The notes below the pieces were generated by a model. That model saw only the letters and a program-made list of their open reading frames with translations, ran no database searches and had not been told where the DNA came from. This document shows positions 26,137 through 35,526 of a stretch of 64,000 bases of DNA, piece after piece (within the stretch, counting starts at the first letter, position 1; each line of letters starts with the position of its first letter). The position numbers and the translations under genes are program-made. Origin of the DNA: Amycolatopsis decaplanina DSM 44594 (lineage in GTDB: Bacteria > Actinomycetota > Actinomycetes > Mycobacteriales > Pseudonocardiaceae); NCBI RefSeq assembly GCF_000342005.1, contig NZ_AOHO01000076.1, positions 1 through 64,000 on the forward strand. Reading direction: 5' to 3'.

Positions 26137-28854
26137 ATGTCCTTCCGATGGGTACTCCGACTCATTCCGGTCATGGTGCTCGTGACCACGGTGGCGGTGG
26201 CCGTCCCCGCGCCGGCGAACGCGGCCGCCGGCTCGTCCCCGCCACTGGCGCAGGTATGGCCGACACCCCAGCAGGTGACGCCGCGACCGGGTCAGGTGAC
26301 CATCCCGCGGACCGTCGTCGAAGTCGCCGGAGCAGGCACCGATCCGTCCGCGCTCGCCGTCGTGGACCAGGTCCTTCGCTCGGCGGGTGCGAGCACGATC
26401 GTCAAGATCACTGACAGCGATCAGGCCGCCGTCGACCGGGAACGCGGCAAGGGCGGGCTCGTCGTCTTCGTCGGCGGTCCCACCGAGAGCAAGGCGACCG
26501 CCTTCGCGCTCGCCGCGCTCCGCCTCGACGGACCGGAAGGCCTGTCCCCCGGCGGATACGTCCTCGCCGCCGACCGCGGCGTGATCGCACTGTCCGGTGT
26601 GGACACTTCGGGGACGTTCTACGCCGCGCACTCGCTCCGGCAGCTCTTCGCTTCCGGCAAGAGCCGCGCGTTCGGCATGCGTGACTGGCCGGCGGCACCA
26701 CTGCGCGGCGTGATCGAAGGCTTCTACGGCGCACCCTGGTCGCACGCCGATCGGCTGGCACAGCTGGACTTCTACGGCCGCACCAAGCAGAACATGTACG
26801 TCTACTCCCCCAAGGACGACCCGTTCCTGCGCGCCCGCTGGCGCGACCAGTACCCGCCCGAACAGCTCACGCCGCTCTCGCAACTGGTGAGCCGCGCGGC
26901 GGCGAACCACGTCGAGTTCACCTACGCCCTCTCCCCCGGCCTCTCCGTGTGCTACTCCTCGGACGCCGACAAGACCGCACTGGTCACGAAATTCCAGTCG
27001 CTGTGGGAGATCGGGGTGCGGTCGTTCGCGATCCCGCTCGACGACATCTCCTACACCCGCTGGAACTGCGACGCCGACGCGGCGAAGTTCGGCACCGGTG
27101 GCGCGGCCGCGGGCGCGGCGCAATCGTTCCTGCTCAACCGGGTGCAGCAGGACTTCATCGCCACGCATCCCGGTGTCGAACGGCTGCAAACCGTCCCGAC
27201 CGAGTACTACGACCTCGCCGACTCCCCGTACAAGACCGCGCTGCGCACCCAGCTCGACAAGGCGGTGATCGTCGAGTGGACCGGTGTCGGCGTGATCGCC
27301 GGGCAGATCACCGAAAAGCAGGCCCGCCAGGCGAAAGAGGTGTTCGGACACGACATTCTGATCTGGGACAACTACCCGGTCAACGACTACATCACCGAAC
27401 GCCTGCTGCTCGGCCCGTACATCGGCCGCGAGCCCGGGATCGCGAAGTTCCTGTCCGGGATCACCGCGAATCCGATGGTGCAGGCCGAGGCCTCCAAGAT
27501 CGCCGAGTTCACCTCCGGTGACTTCCTGTGGAACCCGGGCCGGTACGACCCCGACAAGTCGTGGCTCGCCGCCATCGCCGATCTCGGCGGACCCGCCGCT
27601 CCGGCGCTGAAGGTGTTCGCGGAGAACAACTATTCGAGTCTGCTCGTCCGCCTCGAGACCGGGAAGCCGGATCTGGATTCACCGGTGCTGCGCCCGTTAC
27701 TGGCCGCCTTCTGGACCGCGCTGGAGAAGAAGAACCCGTGGGACGCGGCCGCGAAACTGGATCGCTATCTGACCTCGATGGCGTCCGATCCCGAAGACCT
27801 GCGACGCGGGATGGCCTCGAACCCGAAATTCCTCGCCGAAGCCGGGCCGTGGCTCGACCAGGTCGGCCTCTACGGTCAGGCCGGCGGGCACGCCGTGAAA
27901 ATGCTGCTGGCCCAGTTCGACGGCGACGGCGCGAAGGCATGGGCGGAACGCGGGGAACTCGTCGCCGCGCTGAAGCAGGCACAGGCGATCCGCGTCCCGA
28001 CCTCGCGGGGGCCGCGTAACCCGAGCACCTGCACGGCCGTCTGCGTGCCGTTCCTCGACAGCGCGCTGGCCACCGCCGACCGCTGGTTCGGCCTGCCGGG
28101 GATCCGGCCGCGGCCGACGACCTCGCTGGGTACCTATACCGACAACGTTCCCGCCCGGATGGTCGACGGCGACCCCGAGACCTACTACTGGAGCGATTGG
28201 GCACCACGGGTCGGTGACTCCATCGGCGTCGACCTCGGCACCGCGCAGCGGGTGTCCCATGTGGACATCGCGATGGGCAAGCCGACCAGCCCGGACGACT
28301 TCGTCCACAACGGTGTGCTGGAATACTCCGCCGACGGAACGCGGTGGACGACGGTGAAGACGGTCACTGAGCCGGTGATCTCGGCCGATCTCCCCGAAGG
28401 CGCCGAGGCCAGGTTCGTCCGCGTGCGCACGACCGGTCCTCAACCCTTCTGGGTCGTGGTCCGGGAGTTCACGGTGTCCACACCGGACAGTCCCAGGTAC
28501 ACGGTCACCGGTACCCCGGCGGGGTCGAACCTGGCCGCCGCCGCGGACAACAACGCCGATTCGCTCTACACGGCGGCTTCGACGCCGATGCCCGGCGACG
28601 CGCTCGTCGTCACGGCCGCCACGCCGAAGCCGCTGGGCAAGGTCGTCGTCCTGGCGGCTGAAGCCGGTGCGGGCGCCGACGTCCAGATCGCGGACCCGGA
28701 TGGGGGCTGGCGCACGATCGGCAGGATGTCGGGCGGCTACACGGAACTGCCCGCCGAAGGCGTCGTGACCGGCAAAGTCCGGCTCCTCTGGTCGCCGGGA
28801 GGCGCGGCGCCGAAGATCGCGGAGGTCGTTCCCGTCAGTCCACCGCGACCGTGA
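26137..28854 (+). CDS. Secreted GH84 beta-N-acetylglucosaminidase
   Basis: A 905-residue exported hexosaminidase. Signal peptide 1-30; GH20b-like N-terminal domain about 35-175; GH84 catalytic barrel from about 185, starting with RGVIEGFYGAPWSHADR, with YSPKDDPFLR and the catalytic Asp-Asp pair D302-D303 in IPLDDI; helical region; then an F5/8-type binding domain at about 660-790 and a further beta domain. It should cleave terminal GlcNAc from glycans or wall material. Start ATG at 26137 follows a GGGGG-rich site. Its end overlaps the convergent gene by 20 bases. Confidence 0.92.
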   Translation: MSFRWVLRLIPVMVLVTTVAVAVPAPANAAAGSSPPLAQVWPTPQQVTPRPGQVTIPRTVVEVAGAGTDPSALAVVDQVLRSAGASTIVKITDSDQAAVDRERGKGGLVVFVGGPTESKATAFALAALRLDGPEGLSPGGYVLAADRGVIALSGVDTSGTFYAAHSLRQLFASGKSRAFGMRDWPAAPLRGVIEGFYGAPWSHADRLAQLDFYGRTKQNMYVYSPKDDPFLRARWRDQYPPEQLTPLSQLVSRAAANHVEFTYALSPGLSVCYSSDADKTALVTKFQSLWEIGVRSFAIPLDDISYTRWNCDADAAKFGTGGAAAGAAQSFLLNRVQQDFIATHPGVERLQTVPTEYYDLADSPYKTALRTQLDKAVIVEWTGVGVIAGQITEKQARQAKEVFGHDILIWDNYPVNDYITERLLLGPYIGREPGIAKFLSGITANPMVQAEASKIAEFTSGDFLWNPGRYDPDKSWLAAIADLGGPAAPALKVFAENNYSSLLVRLETGKPDLDSPVLRPLLAAFWTALEKKNPWDAAAKLDRYLTSMASDPEDLRRGMASNPKFLAEAGPWLDQVGLYGQAGGHAVKMLLAQFDGDGAKAWAERGELVAALKQAQAIRVPTSRGPRNPSTCTAVCVPFLDSALATADRWFGLPGIRPRPTTSLGTYTDNVPARMVDGDPETYYWSDWAPRVGDSIGVDLGTAQRVSHVDIAMGKPTSPDDFVHNGVLEYSADGTRWTTVKTVTEPVISADLPEGAEARFVRVRTTGPQPFWVVVREFTVSTPDSPRYTVTGTPAGSNLAAAADNNADSLYTAASTPMPGDALVVTAATPKPLGKVVVLAAEAGAGADVQIADPDGGWRTIGRMSGGYTELPAEGVVTGKVRLLWSPGGAAPKIAEVVPVSPPRP

Positions 28855-29716
28855 TGGCGGCCGTGTGCACCCGCCCACCGTGTGAGAATTCGAGGAACAG
28901 CCGGTACTCCCCGCGTTCGGAAAACAGGGAGTGGAAGGTCAGTTCACCGTCGGCCAGCGCCGCGCCGAGCGGCTGGACCGGATGCAGGTGCGTGGCCGAC
29001 AACAGCATGGTGTGAAAACCGGTCATATGGCCGTTGGCACCCAGATGGGGGTCGACCGCGGTGACGAGCGCGCCGTCGGGGCCGCGGATGGCGAACCGGA
29101 GAACCTGCGCCCGCATCGACGGGATCCGCGCCGCCCCGTCCACCCGCGCCACCCGGTATCCCGTGGGTGTCACGGTGTCGCCCGCCGGAGCGGGCACCGG
29201 TACGAAAGTGGTGTCACCGGGCACGGTGAACGGGACACCGAGCACCACCGGATGCTTCGCGTCCTTCGTGTCGAGCGGGACGAATTCGGCGAACATCCGG
29301 TAGGCACCACCGTCGGTCAGCGCGAGGCTCGTGTGCCAGGTGTCCCCGTCCAGCGTCGGATGCACGTGCTGGAAGACGTTCATGTCGTCGCGCACGGCGA
29401 AGAAATGCATCTGTTTGGTCTGGTTGTCCAGGAAACGGGTGACCGGCCGTCCGTCGGGGCCGAGGATCCGGAACGCGACCGGCACCTCGGGGCCCCGGAC
29501 GGCGGGCGTGGTGACCCGCTCGAACCGGTAGCCGCTTTCCGCCTCCGACAACCCGTCGCTGTGCGCGGCGGGCAGCAGATCCGCCGTCACGACGGGCTGC
29601 TGGTGAGCCGAATGCGCGGAGCCGGGTGTCGGCCGGAGTGCCACGAACACGGCGGCCGTTCCGATCACCAAGGCCAGCGCGAGGAACAGCCAATCCGTGA
29701 ACCGGGGTTTGCGCAC
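28835..29716 (-). CDS. Membrane-anchored YtkA-like beta-sandwich protein
   Basis: A 293-residue protein with one N-terminal membrane segment (LFLALALVIGTAAVFVAL) and an extracytoplasmic part with two beta-sandwich units. Conserved-looking histidines occur in FQHVHP, TGFHTM and ATHLHP, and in MHFF. These suggest metal, possibly copper, binding, as in YtkA/FixH-type proteins, but this is inference. GTG at 29716 lies 13 bases after the stop of the upstream choice-of-anchor B gene, so the two form an operon. Confidence 0.7.
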   Translation of the reverse strand: MRKPRFTDWLFLALALVIGTAAVFVALRPTPGSAHSAHQQPVVTADLLPAAHSDGLSEAESGYRFERVTTPAVRGPEVPVAFRILGPDGRPVTRFLDNQTKQMHFFAVRDDMNVFQHVHPTLDGDTWHTSLALTDGGAYRMFAEFVPLDTKDAKHPVVLGVPFTVPGDTTFVPVPAPAGDTVTPTGYRVARVDGAARIPSMRAQVLRFAIRGPDGALVTAVDPHLGANGHMTGFHTMLLSATHLHPVQPLGAALADGELTFHSLFSERGEYRLFLEFSHGGRVHTAAITVAVD

Positions 29717-29729
29717 GCCCTGCCCCCGG

Positions 29730-31025
29730 TCAGTTCCCGCCGAGGTTCGGCTTCACCACGACCAGGCCCTGCTCGATGCCGTTCACGATGACGATGCCGC
29801 TGGAGAAGTACGGGTAGTTGCTCCACGCGCCGTTGAAGTTCGCCGCGTTGCCCGCCGGGTAGATGTCGAAGTAGCCGACCTCGGACAACCGCGCCGAAGC
29901 GACCCCGCTGACGTCCAGGATGCGCAGGCCCGCCTGGTAGTTCGCCTGGTAGGAGTACTGGCCCTTGATGTACTGGTTGTGGTCGATCGCGGTGGCGGGC
30001 GAACTGTAGACGCCGGTGTGCACGGGGGCGGACAGCTTGGCCAGGTCCCAGACGTAGGTCTTGGTGCGCTTGTCGGTGCCGCGCGACTCGTCCAGTTCGT
30101 CGTCCAGCAGGAAGTAGCGCTGGTCGCCGGTCAGCCAGCCCTGGTGCGAATACTGCGCGCCCGAGTAGCCCTTGCGCGAGATCTGGACCGGCCGGGCCTT
30201 GTCGGTGACGTCGACGATGGTCAGCGTGTCCTCGTTGGCGTTGAAGCAGATCTCCTTGCCGCTGTAGGCCGCGTCCGGTCCACGGTAGACGACGCACTGC
30301 GTGTCGTGGGTGTAGCCGTCCTGCGAAACACAGCCCGCCTTGGCCGGCGCCTTCGGGTTCTGGATGTTGACGATATGCGGTCCGCCACTGCACGTGTTGG
30401 AGCCGATCGCGTAAGCGAAACCGGTCTCCTCGTTGATCGCGATGTTGTGCGCGGGACCGAATTCCCGGTACAGCGCGTCGGCGGTGAAGGTCTGCGGTGT
30501 GGTGACGGTGCGCAGCCTGGTCAGATCGAACACCTGCATCCCGTGCCCGGTGATGAAGTCGGCCACGATGAACGCGTGGTTCTTGTACACCTTCATGTCC
30601 CGCCACGAGCTGCTGCCGCCGTTGGACGGCAGGTTGCCCAGGAACTTCGGCGAGGTCGGGACGCTCAGGTCGACGAAGGCGGTGCCGTTGGTCCGCCCGA
30701 CGATGGCGTATTCCTTGCCGGACGAAGGATCGGTCCAGCCCCAGATGTCGTTGCCGTTCCCGCCGCCGAGACCCGACAAGGGAAGCACGCTGAGCAGGTC
30801 GACGTTCTTGCACGGGTATTTGTCGGCTTTGCCGTTGACGCAGGGAACACCCGCGGCGGTGCCGGTGACGGTGTGCCGCTCCGCCGGGATGTGGTCGGCC
30901 ATGAAGGTCCGGGCCGCCGCCTGTCCCTCCGCCGTCTCGGGGTCGTGCGCGGACGCCGCCGTCATCGACAACACCAACGCGGAGGCCGTCAGCACGGCCA
31001 GCCCCATCATGCGCACGAGTTTCAT
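29730..31025 (-). CDS. Choice-of-anchor B family secreted protein (LVIVD-type beta-propeller)
   Basis: A 431-residue exported protein with signal peptide 1-26 (ASAHDP). The body is a seven-bladed-propeller-like series of repeats such as ADFITGHGMQVFDLTRLR and ANEDTLTIVDVTDKARPVQI, characteristic of LVIVD repeats and the choice-of-anchor B family. It may bind a surface partner or a metal. Start ATG at 31025 follows GAGGAG. First gene of an operon with the YtkA-like gene. Confidence 0.85.
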   Translation of the reverse strand: MKLVRMMGLAVLTASALVLSMTAASAHDPETAEGQAAARTFMADHIPAERHTVTGTAAGVPCVNGKADKYPCKNVDLLSVLPLSGLGGGNGNDIWGWTDPSSGKEYAIVGRTNGTAFVDLSVPTSPKFLGNLPSNGGSSSWRDMKVYKNHAFIVADFITGHGMQVFDLTRLRTVTTPQTFTADALYREFGPAHNIAINEETGFAYAIGSNTCSGGPHIVNIQNPKAPAKAGCVSQDGYTHDTQCVVYRGPDAAYSGKEICFNANEDTLTIVDVTDKARPVQISRKGYSGAQYSHQGWLTGDQRYFLLDDELDESRGTDKRTKTYVWDLAKLSAPVHTGVYSSPATAIDHNQYIKGQYSYQANYQAGLRILDVSGVASARLSEVGYFDIYPAGNAANFNGAWSNYPYFSSGIVIVNGIEQGLVVVKPNLGGN

Positions 31026-31109
31026 CAGGCGGCTCCTCACCGGTTTTCGGTCGATTTCCGACGATAGGAGCAGCCATTCCCGGTGTATCCCTCCGAAGGT
31101 CTGGCGTTT

Positions 31110-31798
31110 TTAACCGTTTTGCGGGAGGTCCCGGAACGCCTCCCTGATCTCGGACACCAGCGGGTCCGGCTGCTCCAGTCCCGGGAAGTGACCGCCGCGG
31201 TCACCGGCCGGTCGTTCTCCTCCTCCGCGCCGCGCGGCACCCAGCGCATCGCCTCCCAGTACCAGCGGGCACTCGAAGCATCGATGCCGGTCCGCCAGGC
31301 ATCCGTGGTTCGCCGGGCTCGGCGCCGTTCGGTCCTCCGGCAGCGGCGACGCCGAACGCATCGTCAAGTGCAAGCCCTCGACACGTTCGGGCACCAGCCG
31401 CGCCAGTTCCGTGCTCACGCAGGCACACCAATCCCCGCCGTGGGCCCCGAAACGCCGATACCCGAGCGCCGTCATCAGGTCGGCCCAGGCGGAAGCGGTC
31501 CGCCCAGGGCGCCGGCCCGCTCGCGGGGCCGTTCTCTGAAGCCGAAGTCCGGCAACGAAGGCACGACCATGCGCTCAGGTGAGCGTACGTGCCAGAACCC
31601 GATGTCCAGACCATCGATCCGGGCCTGTAGTGGGGAATCGTGTCGCAGCGGATTTCCCTTGCCCGCCAGTCATGTCCCCGCCACGTCTGAAGCAAGGCAG
31701 TCAACCGGCTCAGCTCGATTCCCTGGGTGGAGTCGGGAGCCGTCTCGGGTTCGGGAAGGCGCACCCCGGGCCAGACGAGCGTGGAGGTCGGCCACCAT
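31110..31798 (-). pseudogene. Epoxide hydrolase pseudogene
   Basis: Pieces of an epoxide hydrolase with the EHN domain appear in order in different frames on the minus strand: MVADLHARLAR near 31798; RLPEPETAPDSTQGI and HDWRAREIRCDTIPHYRP after one frameshift; then ALGYRRFGAHGGDW (the region around the nucleophile), ARLVPERVEGLH, and the C-terminal GGHFPGLEQPDPLVSEIREA. The catalytic lid and much of the middle are missing, so several frameshifts and deletions have occurred. The surrounding DNA is also less coding-like. Confidence 0.75.
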
Positions 31799-31907
31799 CT
31801 CAGAACACCGTGTCAGCAACCGAACTTGACCGAGTAAATGTGATGCTTGAGCGCAGGATCGAGATTTTCGATGTCTCCGAAGTCTTCGCCTGGGGGCACA
31901 ACACCCT

Positions 31908-32210
31908 TCACTCCCCTGAACCTCTTTTGCTGTACACGCAGACCGTGACGTCACTATTGTTGAAAATCGACTCGACACGGTGGACGAACACATCGCACTC
32001 TGGTTCATCCGTCATATCCGGGTCACTCTTATTGATTTTACCCATGTCACCGACGTACTCTTCTTCGTCGTAGGCGCACAGGTGATCCTCGGGACATTCA
32101 CCATTAGCCGCCCGCACACTGGCCACCGCCTGGCCACCACCGGTCAGAACAAGGCCGGCGGCGAGAACACAGGAAGTGATCGCAGCCGTACCGCGAAGCG
32201 CGATCTTCAT
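31908..32210 (-). CDS. Secreted peptidase inhibitor I36-like protein
   Basis: A 100-residue exported protein. Signal peptide 1-30, then a mature part with four cysteines: CPEDHLCAYDEEEYVGDM, PECDVFVH and VTVCVY. The Cys spacing and the beta-gamma-crystallin-like look match the I36 (SMI-type) inhibitor family. Codon use is clearly less GC-rich than the neighbours, and so is the upstream spacer, which suggests recent arrival. ATG at 32210 follows AGAAAG. Confidence 0.75.
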   Translation of the reverse strand: MKIALRGTAAITSCVLAAGLVLTGGGQAVASVRAANGECPEDHLCAYDEEEYVGDMGKINKSDPDMTDEPECDVFVHRVESIFNNSDVTVCVYSKRGSGE

Positions 32211-32749
32211 AGTCAAAATACTTTCTGGATATGCCGTGAATACGCCCCAACTTTCACGCCTTCGAGACAATGGATGCTTATTGTTGCCGCCCCAGCAAAC
32301 GCCTTATTGGCCAGTACAGCGAAGTAATTGATGTCCAATTGCGAAGGAGGCATCGACGGCGCGTATGCCTCTCTCTCCGAGAGAAGCCACCTTCACAGTC
32401 AGGTGATTCGGGATTCTAATCCATGGTAAGAGGCCACTTTCGCGGCCCTTATCCATGCATCCCTCGACCTGAGCGGCGGACCGCGGTGGGGCTCGTGAGT
32501 GGTAAGGACGGTTCTAACCGTTCTTACCACTCACGACCACCCGAGGACACACTCACCGGAACTCCGAACCGAAGCTGCGCCACCGATTAGACGAATCGGT
32601 TCGATGGGCTCCGCACCAGGAGCCCATCGGACTGAGCAGATCACCACCGTGGTCCAGCTCCACTCAGGCAGCACCGCGCCCGCCGGGGAACACCGCGGGG
32701 CGGTCGAGGTGCTCAAGAGCGAGATCCGGAAAGCCTTGCCGGACAACGC
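32211..32749. other. Gene-poor spacer with palindrome
   Basis: AT-richer for its first 200 bases (promoter of the I36 gene). It contains the palindrome at 32494-32535. A plus-strand frame ending at 32753 gives RTEQITTVVQLHSGSTAPAG and SEIRKALPDNA, which looks like the end of a longer enzyme, but I cannot assign it. Confidence 0.4.
32494..32535. repeat. GTGAGTGG-family palindrome, complete copy
   Basis: 20-base arms (from CGTGAGTGGTAAGG to CTTACCACTCACG) with one mismatch and a 2-base centre. It is one of the two best copies in the window. Confidence 0.85.
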
Positions 32750-33655
32750 CTAACGCCGCGCAAGCTCTTCCGCCGTCGGCAACGGCCACTCGTACCGTTC
32801 TTTGGCGATGCGGAGATGCACCCACGTCTCCGCGGTCACGACGTCGGGCCTGCCACTGATCTCTTCGAGTGTCCAGTCGAGGGCACGGGCGGACTGCGCC
32901 GCGATGGTGGCGACGACGTCGAACCGGCCGATGGTCCTGGCGAGGAACTCGGTGTCGTCGCGGGCGGCGAGCGCGGCGGTCACGGAGTCCCCGGAGCCCC
33001 GCACGTTCAGGCCGATCCCGCAGACCAGGCCGGCGTCCGGACGGGCGCGGCTGAGCACCGGCGCGATCCGGATGACGTCGTGCTCCACGAGGAAGCGCAC
33101 ACGCGTTCGGGTAGCCGAGGGCGACAGCCCGACGTGCTCGGCGATGCGCGCGTAACCCTCCCGGCCGTCGGCCTGGAGTCGCAACATGATCGCGAGATCG
33201 CGGTCGTCCAGCCGCAGCCAGGTCGGCAGCGGACGGCCCGGCATGAACAGGCCTTTGACCACATCCACGTAGACGAGGGTGTTGACCTGTTCCACCTCCG
33301 GCAGGCCGCGGATGTCCGCCACCGTGCGGTAGAGCGCCGGGGAGTCGGGCAGGCGCAGTTCGGCGACGGTCTGGTACTCCCCGCTCACCGCCGAAACGAA
33401 CGCGGCGGCGGGCAGCGCCGCGATGGCGTCCGTCGTCGCCTGCGAGCGGCCCGAGGTGCGGATCGCGAGGTGCGCATACGCGGTCAAGCCGAGAAACTCG
33501 GGGTGGACCGCCGCGACCACGCTGAGCGAACCGTCGGCCTTCAGCTGCTCCAGCCGGGCCGACACGGCCGACCGTGAAGCGCCGACGCGCCTGGCCAGAT
33601 CGGCCACGCTCATCCGGCCGTCCGTGCGCAAAGCCGCGACCAACGCGTCGTCCAC
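32750..33655 (-). CDS. Double-HTH Lrp/AsnC-family regulator
   Basis: A 301-residue protein with two AsnC-type units: HTH 1 near residues 12-45 (MSVADLARRVGASRSAVSAR) followed by an RAM-like ligand domain, then HTH 2 near residues 160-195 (YARIAEHVGLSPSATRTRV) and a second ligand domain. Start GTG at 33655 follows GGAGGG at 8 bases; a longer start without a ribosome site is rejected. It faces the amidohydrolase/transporter operon across 209 bases that hold a perfect palindrome. Confidence 0.88.
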   Translation of the reverse strand: MDDALVAALRTDGRMSVADLARRVGASRSAVSARLEQLKADGSLSVVAAVHPEFLGLTAYAHLAIRTSGRSQATTDAIAALPAAAFVSAVSGEYQTVAELRLPDSPALYRTVADIRGLPEVEQVNTLVYVDVVKGLFMPGRPLPTWLRLDDRDLAIMLRLQADGREGYARIAEHVGLSPSATRTRVRFLVEHDVIRIAPVLSRARPDAGLVCGIGLNVRGSGDSVTAALAARDDTEFLARTIGRFDVVATIAAQSARALDWTLEEISGRPDVVTAETWVHLRIAKERYEWPLPTAEELARR

Positions 33656-33731
33656 GACGGTTTCCCTCCGCTGAATTTCCGACGGCGAAATGCACCATAT
33701 CACCGACCAGATAGCGCCAATGGCAGCAGAT

Positions 33732-33743
33732 ATAACGCGTTAT
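33732..33743. promoter_or_regulatory. Palindromic operator candidate for the AsnC regulator
   Basis: ATAACGCGTTAT is a perfect palindrome of unusual AT content, midway between the divergent regulator and amidohydrolase genes. Confidence 0.5.
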
Positions 33744-33864
33744 GTCCATGGTCGCGTGCATATCGATCGTGAACACCGTCCGTACACGAGCGATCTGATT
33801 GCGCCCGCCGTTTTCGTCGCTTACCTTCGCCCCACTTCACCGTCGAACCCCAGGAGTCCGCGCG

Positions 33865-35526
33865 ATGCGCCTGTTGCCCCTCGATCGTTCAGTCCTCGAC
33901 GCGACAGCGACGATCTTGCTTCCCGACGAGCTGGTGACCGTCGACGACGCCACCGAAGGCGCCGCCGCGGTGCTCGTGTTCGGCGAGGAGATCGCCGCGG
34001 TCGGCTCGGTGGACGAGTGCCGTGCCCGGGCGGCCGGGCTCGGCCGCCCGAAGCCGGAGGTGCGGCGGCTGCCGGGCACGCTCCTGCCGGGTTTCGTCGA
34101 CCCGCACGCGCATCCCCTGATGTACGGGCAGATGATGACCTGGGTGGACTGCGGTCCCGAGCGGGCCTCGACCATCCCCGAGATCGTCGCGCTGCTGCGT
34201 GAGGCGGCGCGGCACACCCCGGCGGGCAGGCCCGTCCGCGGGTACGGCTACGAGCACCGCAACCTCGCCGAGAAACGCCATCCCCGCAAGGAGGAACTCG
34301 ACGCGGTCGCCGAAGACCGCGAGGTCTACCTCATGAACGCCAGCGGGCACGGCGGCGTGGTGAACAGCTTCACGTTGCGTCGCAACGGAGTCACCCGTGA
34401 CACCCCGGATCCCGACGGCGGGGTCTTCTTCCGTGACGAGCACGGCGAGCTCACCGGGGAGCTCTCGGACGCGGCGTGCAACATCCTCACCGGGGTCACC
34501 GGCGTGAAGGTCGGGCGGCACGGGCCGAACTTCCACCTCGAGGACGAGCCGGAGGAGCACGCGCGGCAGCTGGCCGCCGCGCAGGAGAAGTTCCTCGCCG
34601 CGGGGGTGACCGCGATCGGCGACGCCCAGGTCACGCGCCGCGAATTCGACATGTACCTGCGGCTGGACGAAGCCGGGCTGCTCAAGACGCGCGTGCACAT
34701 GTACCTGCTGTCCCACCTGCTCGACCAGGCCCTGGAAATGGGCCTCCACGGCGCTTTCGGCACCACCCGCCTCGCGTTCGCGGGTATCAAGTTCTACGCC
34801 GACGGCACGCTCGGCGGGTGGACCGCGTACTTCCCAGACGGCTACGTCGGCGACCCGTGCCGCACCGGACAGCTGTACCACGACCCGAAGGACTACTCCG
34901 CGCTGATCGGCAAGGCGCACGAGGCCGGGCTCCAGACCGCGACCCACGCCCAGTCCCCCGACGCGATCGCCATGGTGCTCGACGCCATCGAAGACGCGCA
35001 GCGGCGAAATCCCCGGCCGGACGCCCGTCACCGAATCGAGCACTGCGGACTGCCGTCCCCGGAACAGATCAGGCGCATGGCCGCGCTCGGTGTCCACCCG
35101 GTCAACCAGCCCCAGCACTACTACAACTGGGGCGAAGGCGTCACCGACGCCGTCGGCACCCCCGGCGAGCGATTCAATCCCCTCGGCGAGTTCCAGGCGG
35201 CGGGTGTACCGGTCACGTTGAGCTCGGACGCCCCGGTCGCGGAACCGAACCCGCTCGAAGCCATCCAGACAGCGGTGACCAGGACGACCCGGCGCGGCCA
35301 CCGGCTCGGCGGCGACGACCTGCTGATCGACGTCCGGTCGGCCGTCGCCGCGCATACGATCGCCGGCGCCCGGGTGCTCGGCCGTGACCGCGACCTCGGC
35401 TCGATCACCCCCGGCAAACGCGCCGACTTCGTGCTGCTCGGCGAGAATCCCCTCACCTGCGACCCGAGCCGGATCGCGGGCATCGGTGTGCTGGAAACCT
35501 GGATCGACGGCGAGGTGGCCCGATGA
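33865..35526 (+). CDS. Amidohydrolase (YtcJ/NfdA-like)
   Basis: A 553-residue metal-dependent hydrolase of the amidohydrolase_3 group. Metal ligands are visible in PGFVDPHAHPL, the later His in TATHAQS and RIEHCG, and Asp in SSDAPV; KFYADGTLGG is a signature of the YtcJ-type subgroup. This group includes N-substituted formamide deformylases; the true substrate here is unknown. ATG at 33865 follows CAGGAG. It overlaps the transporter start by 4 bases. Confidence 0.88.
   Translation: MRLLPLDRSVLDATATILLPDELVTVDDATEGAAAVLVFGEEIAAVGSVDECRARAAGLGRPKPEVRRLPGTLLPGFVDPHAHPLMYGQMMTWVDCGPERASTIPEIVALLREAARHTPAGRPVRGYGYEHRNLAEKRHPRKEELDAVAEDREVYLMNASGHGGVVNSFTLRRNGVTRDTPDPDGGVFFRDEHGELTGELSDAACNILTGVTGVKVGRHGPNFHLEDEPEEHARQLAAAQEKFLAAGVTAIGDAQVTRREFDMYLRLDEAGLLKTRVHMYLLSHLLDQALEMGLHGAFGTTRLAFAGIKFYADGTLGGWTAYFPDGYVGDPCRTGQLYHDPKDYSALIGKAHEAGLQTATHAQSPDAIAMVLDAIEDAQRRNPRPDARHRIEHCGLPSPEQIRRMAALGVHPVNQPQHYYNWGEGVTDAVGTPGERFNPLGEFQAAGVPVTLSSDAPVAEPNPLEAIQTAVTRTTRRGHRLGGDDLLIDVRSAVAAHTIAGARVLGRDRDLGSITPGKRADFVLLGENPLTCDPSRIAGIGVLETWIDGEVAR

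Noticed and set aside
32499..32753. 84-codon plus-strand frame ending ALPDNA
   Set aside because: The C-terminal half looks protein-like, but the start lies inside the palindrome and nothing joins to it upstream; too weak to call a gene.
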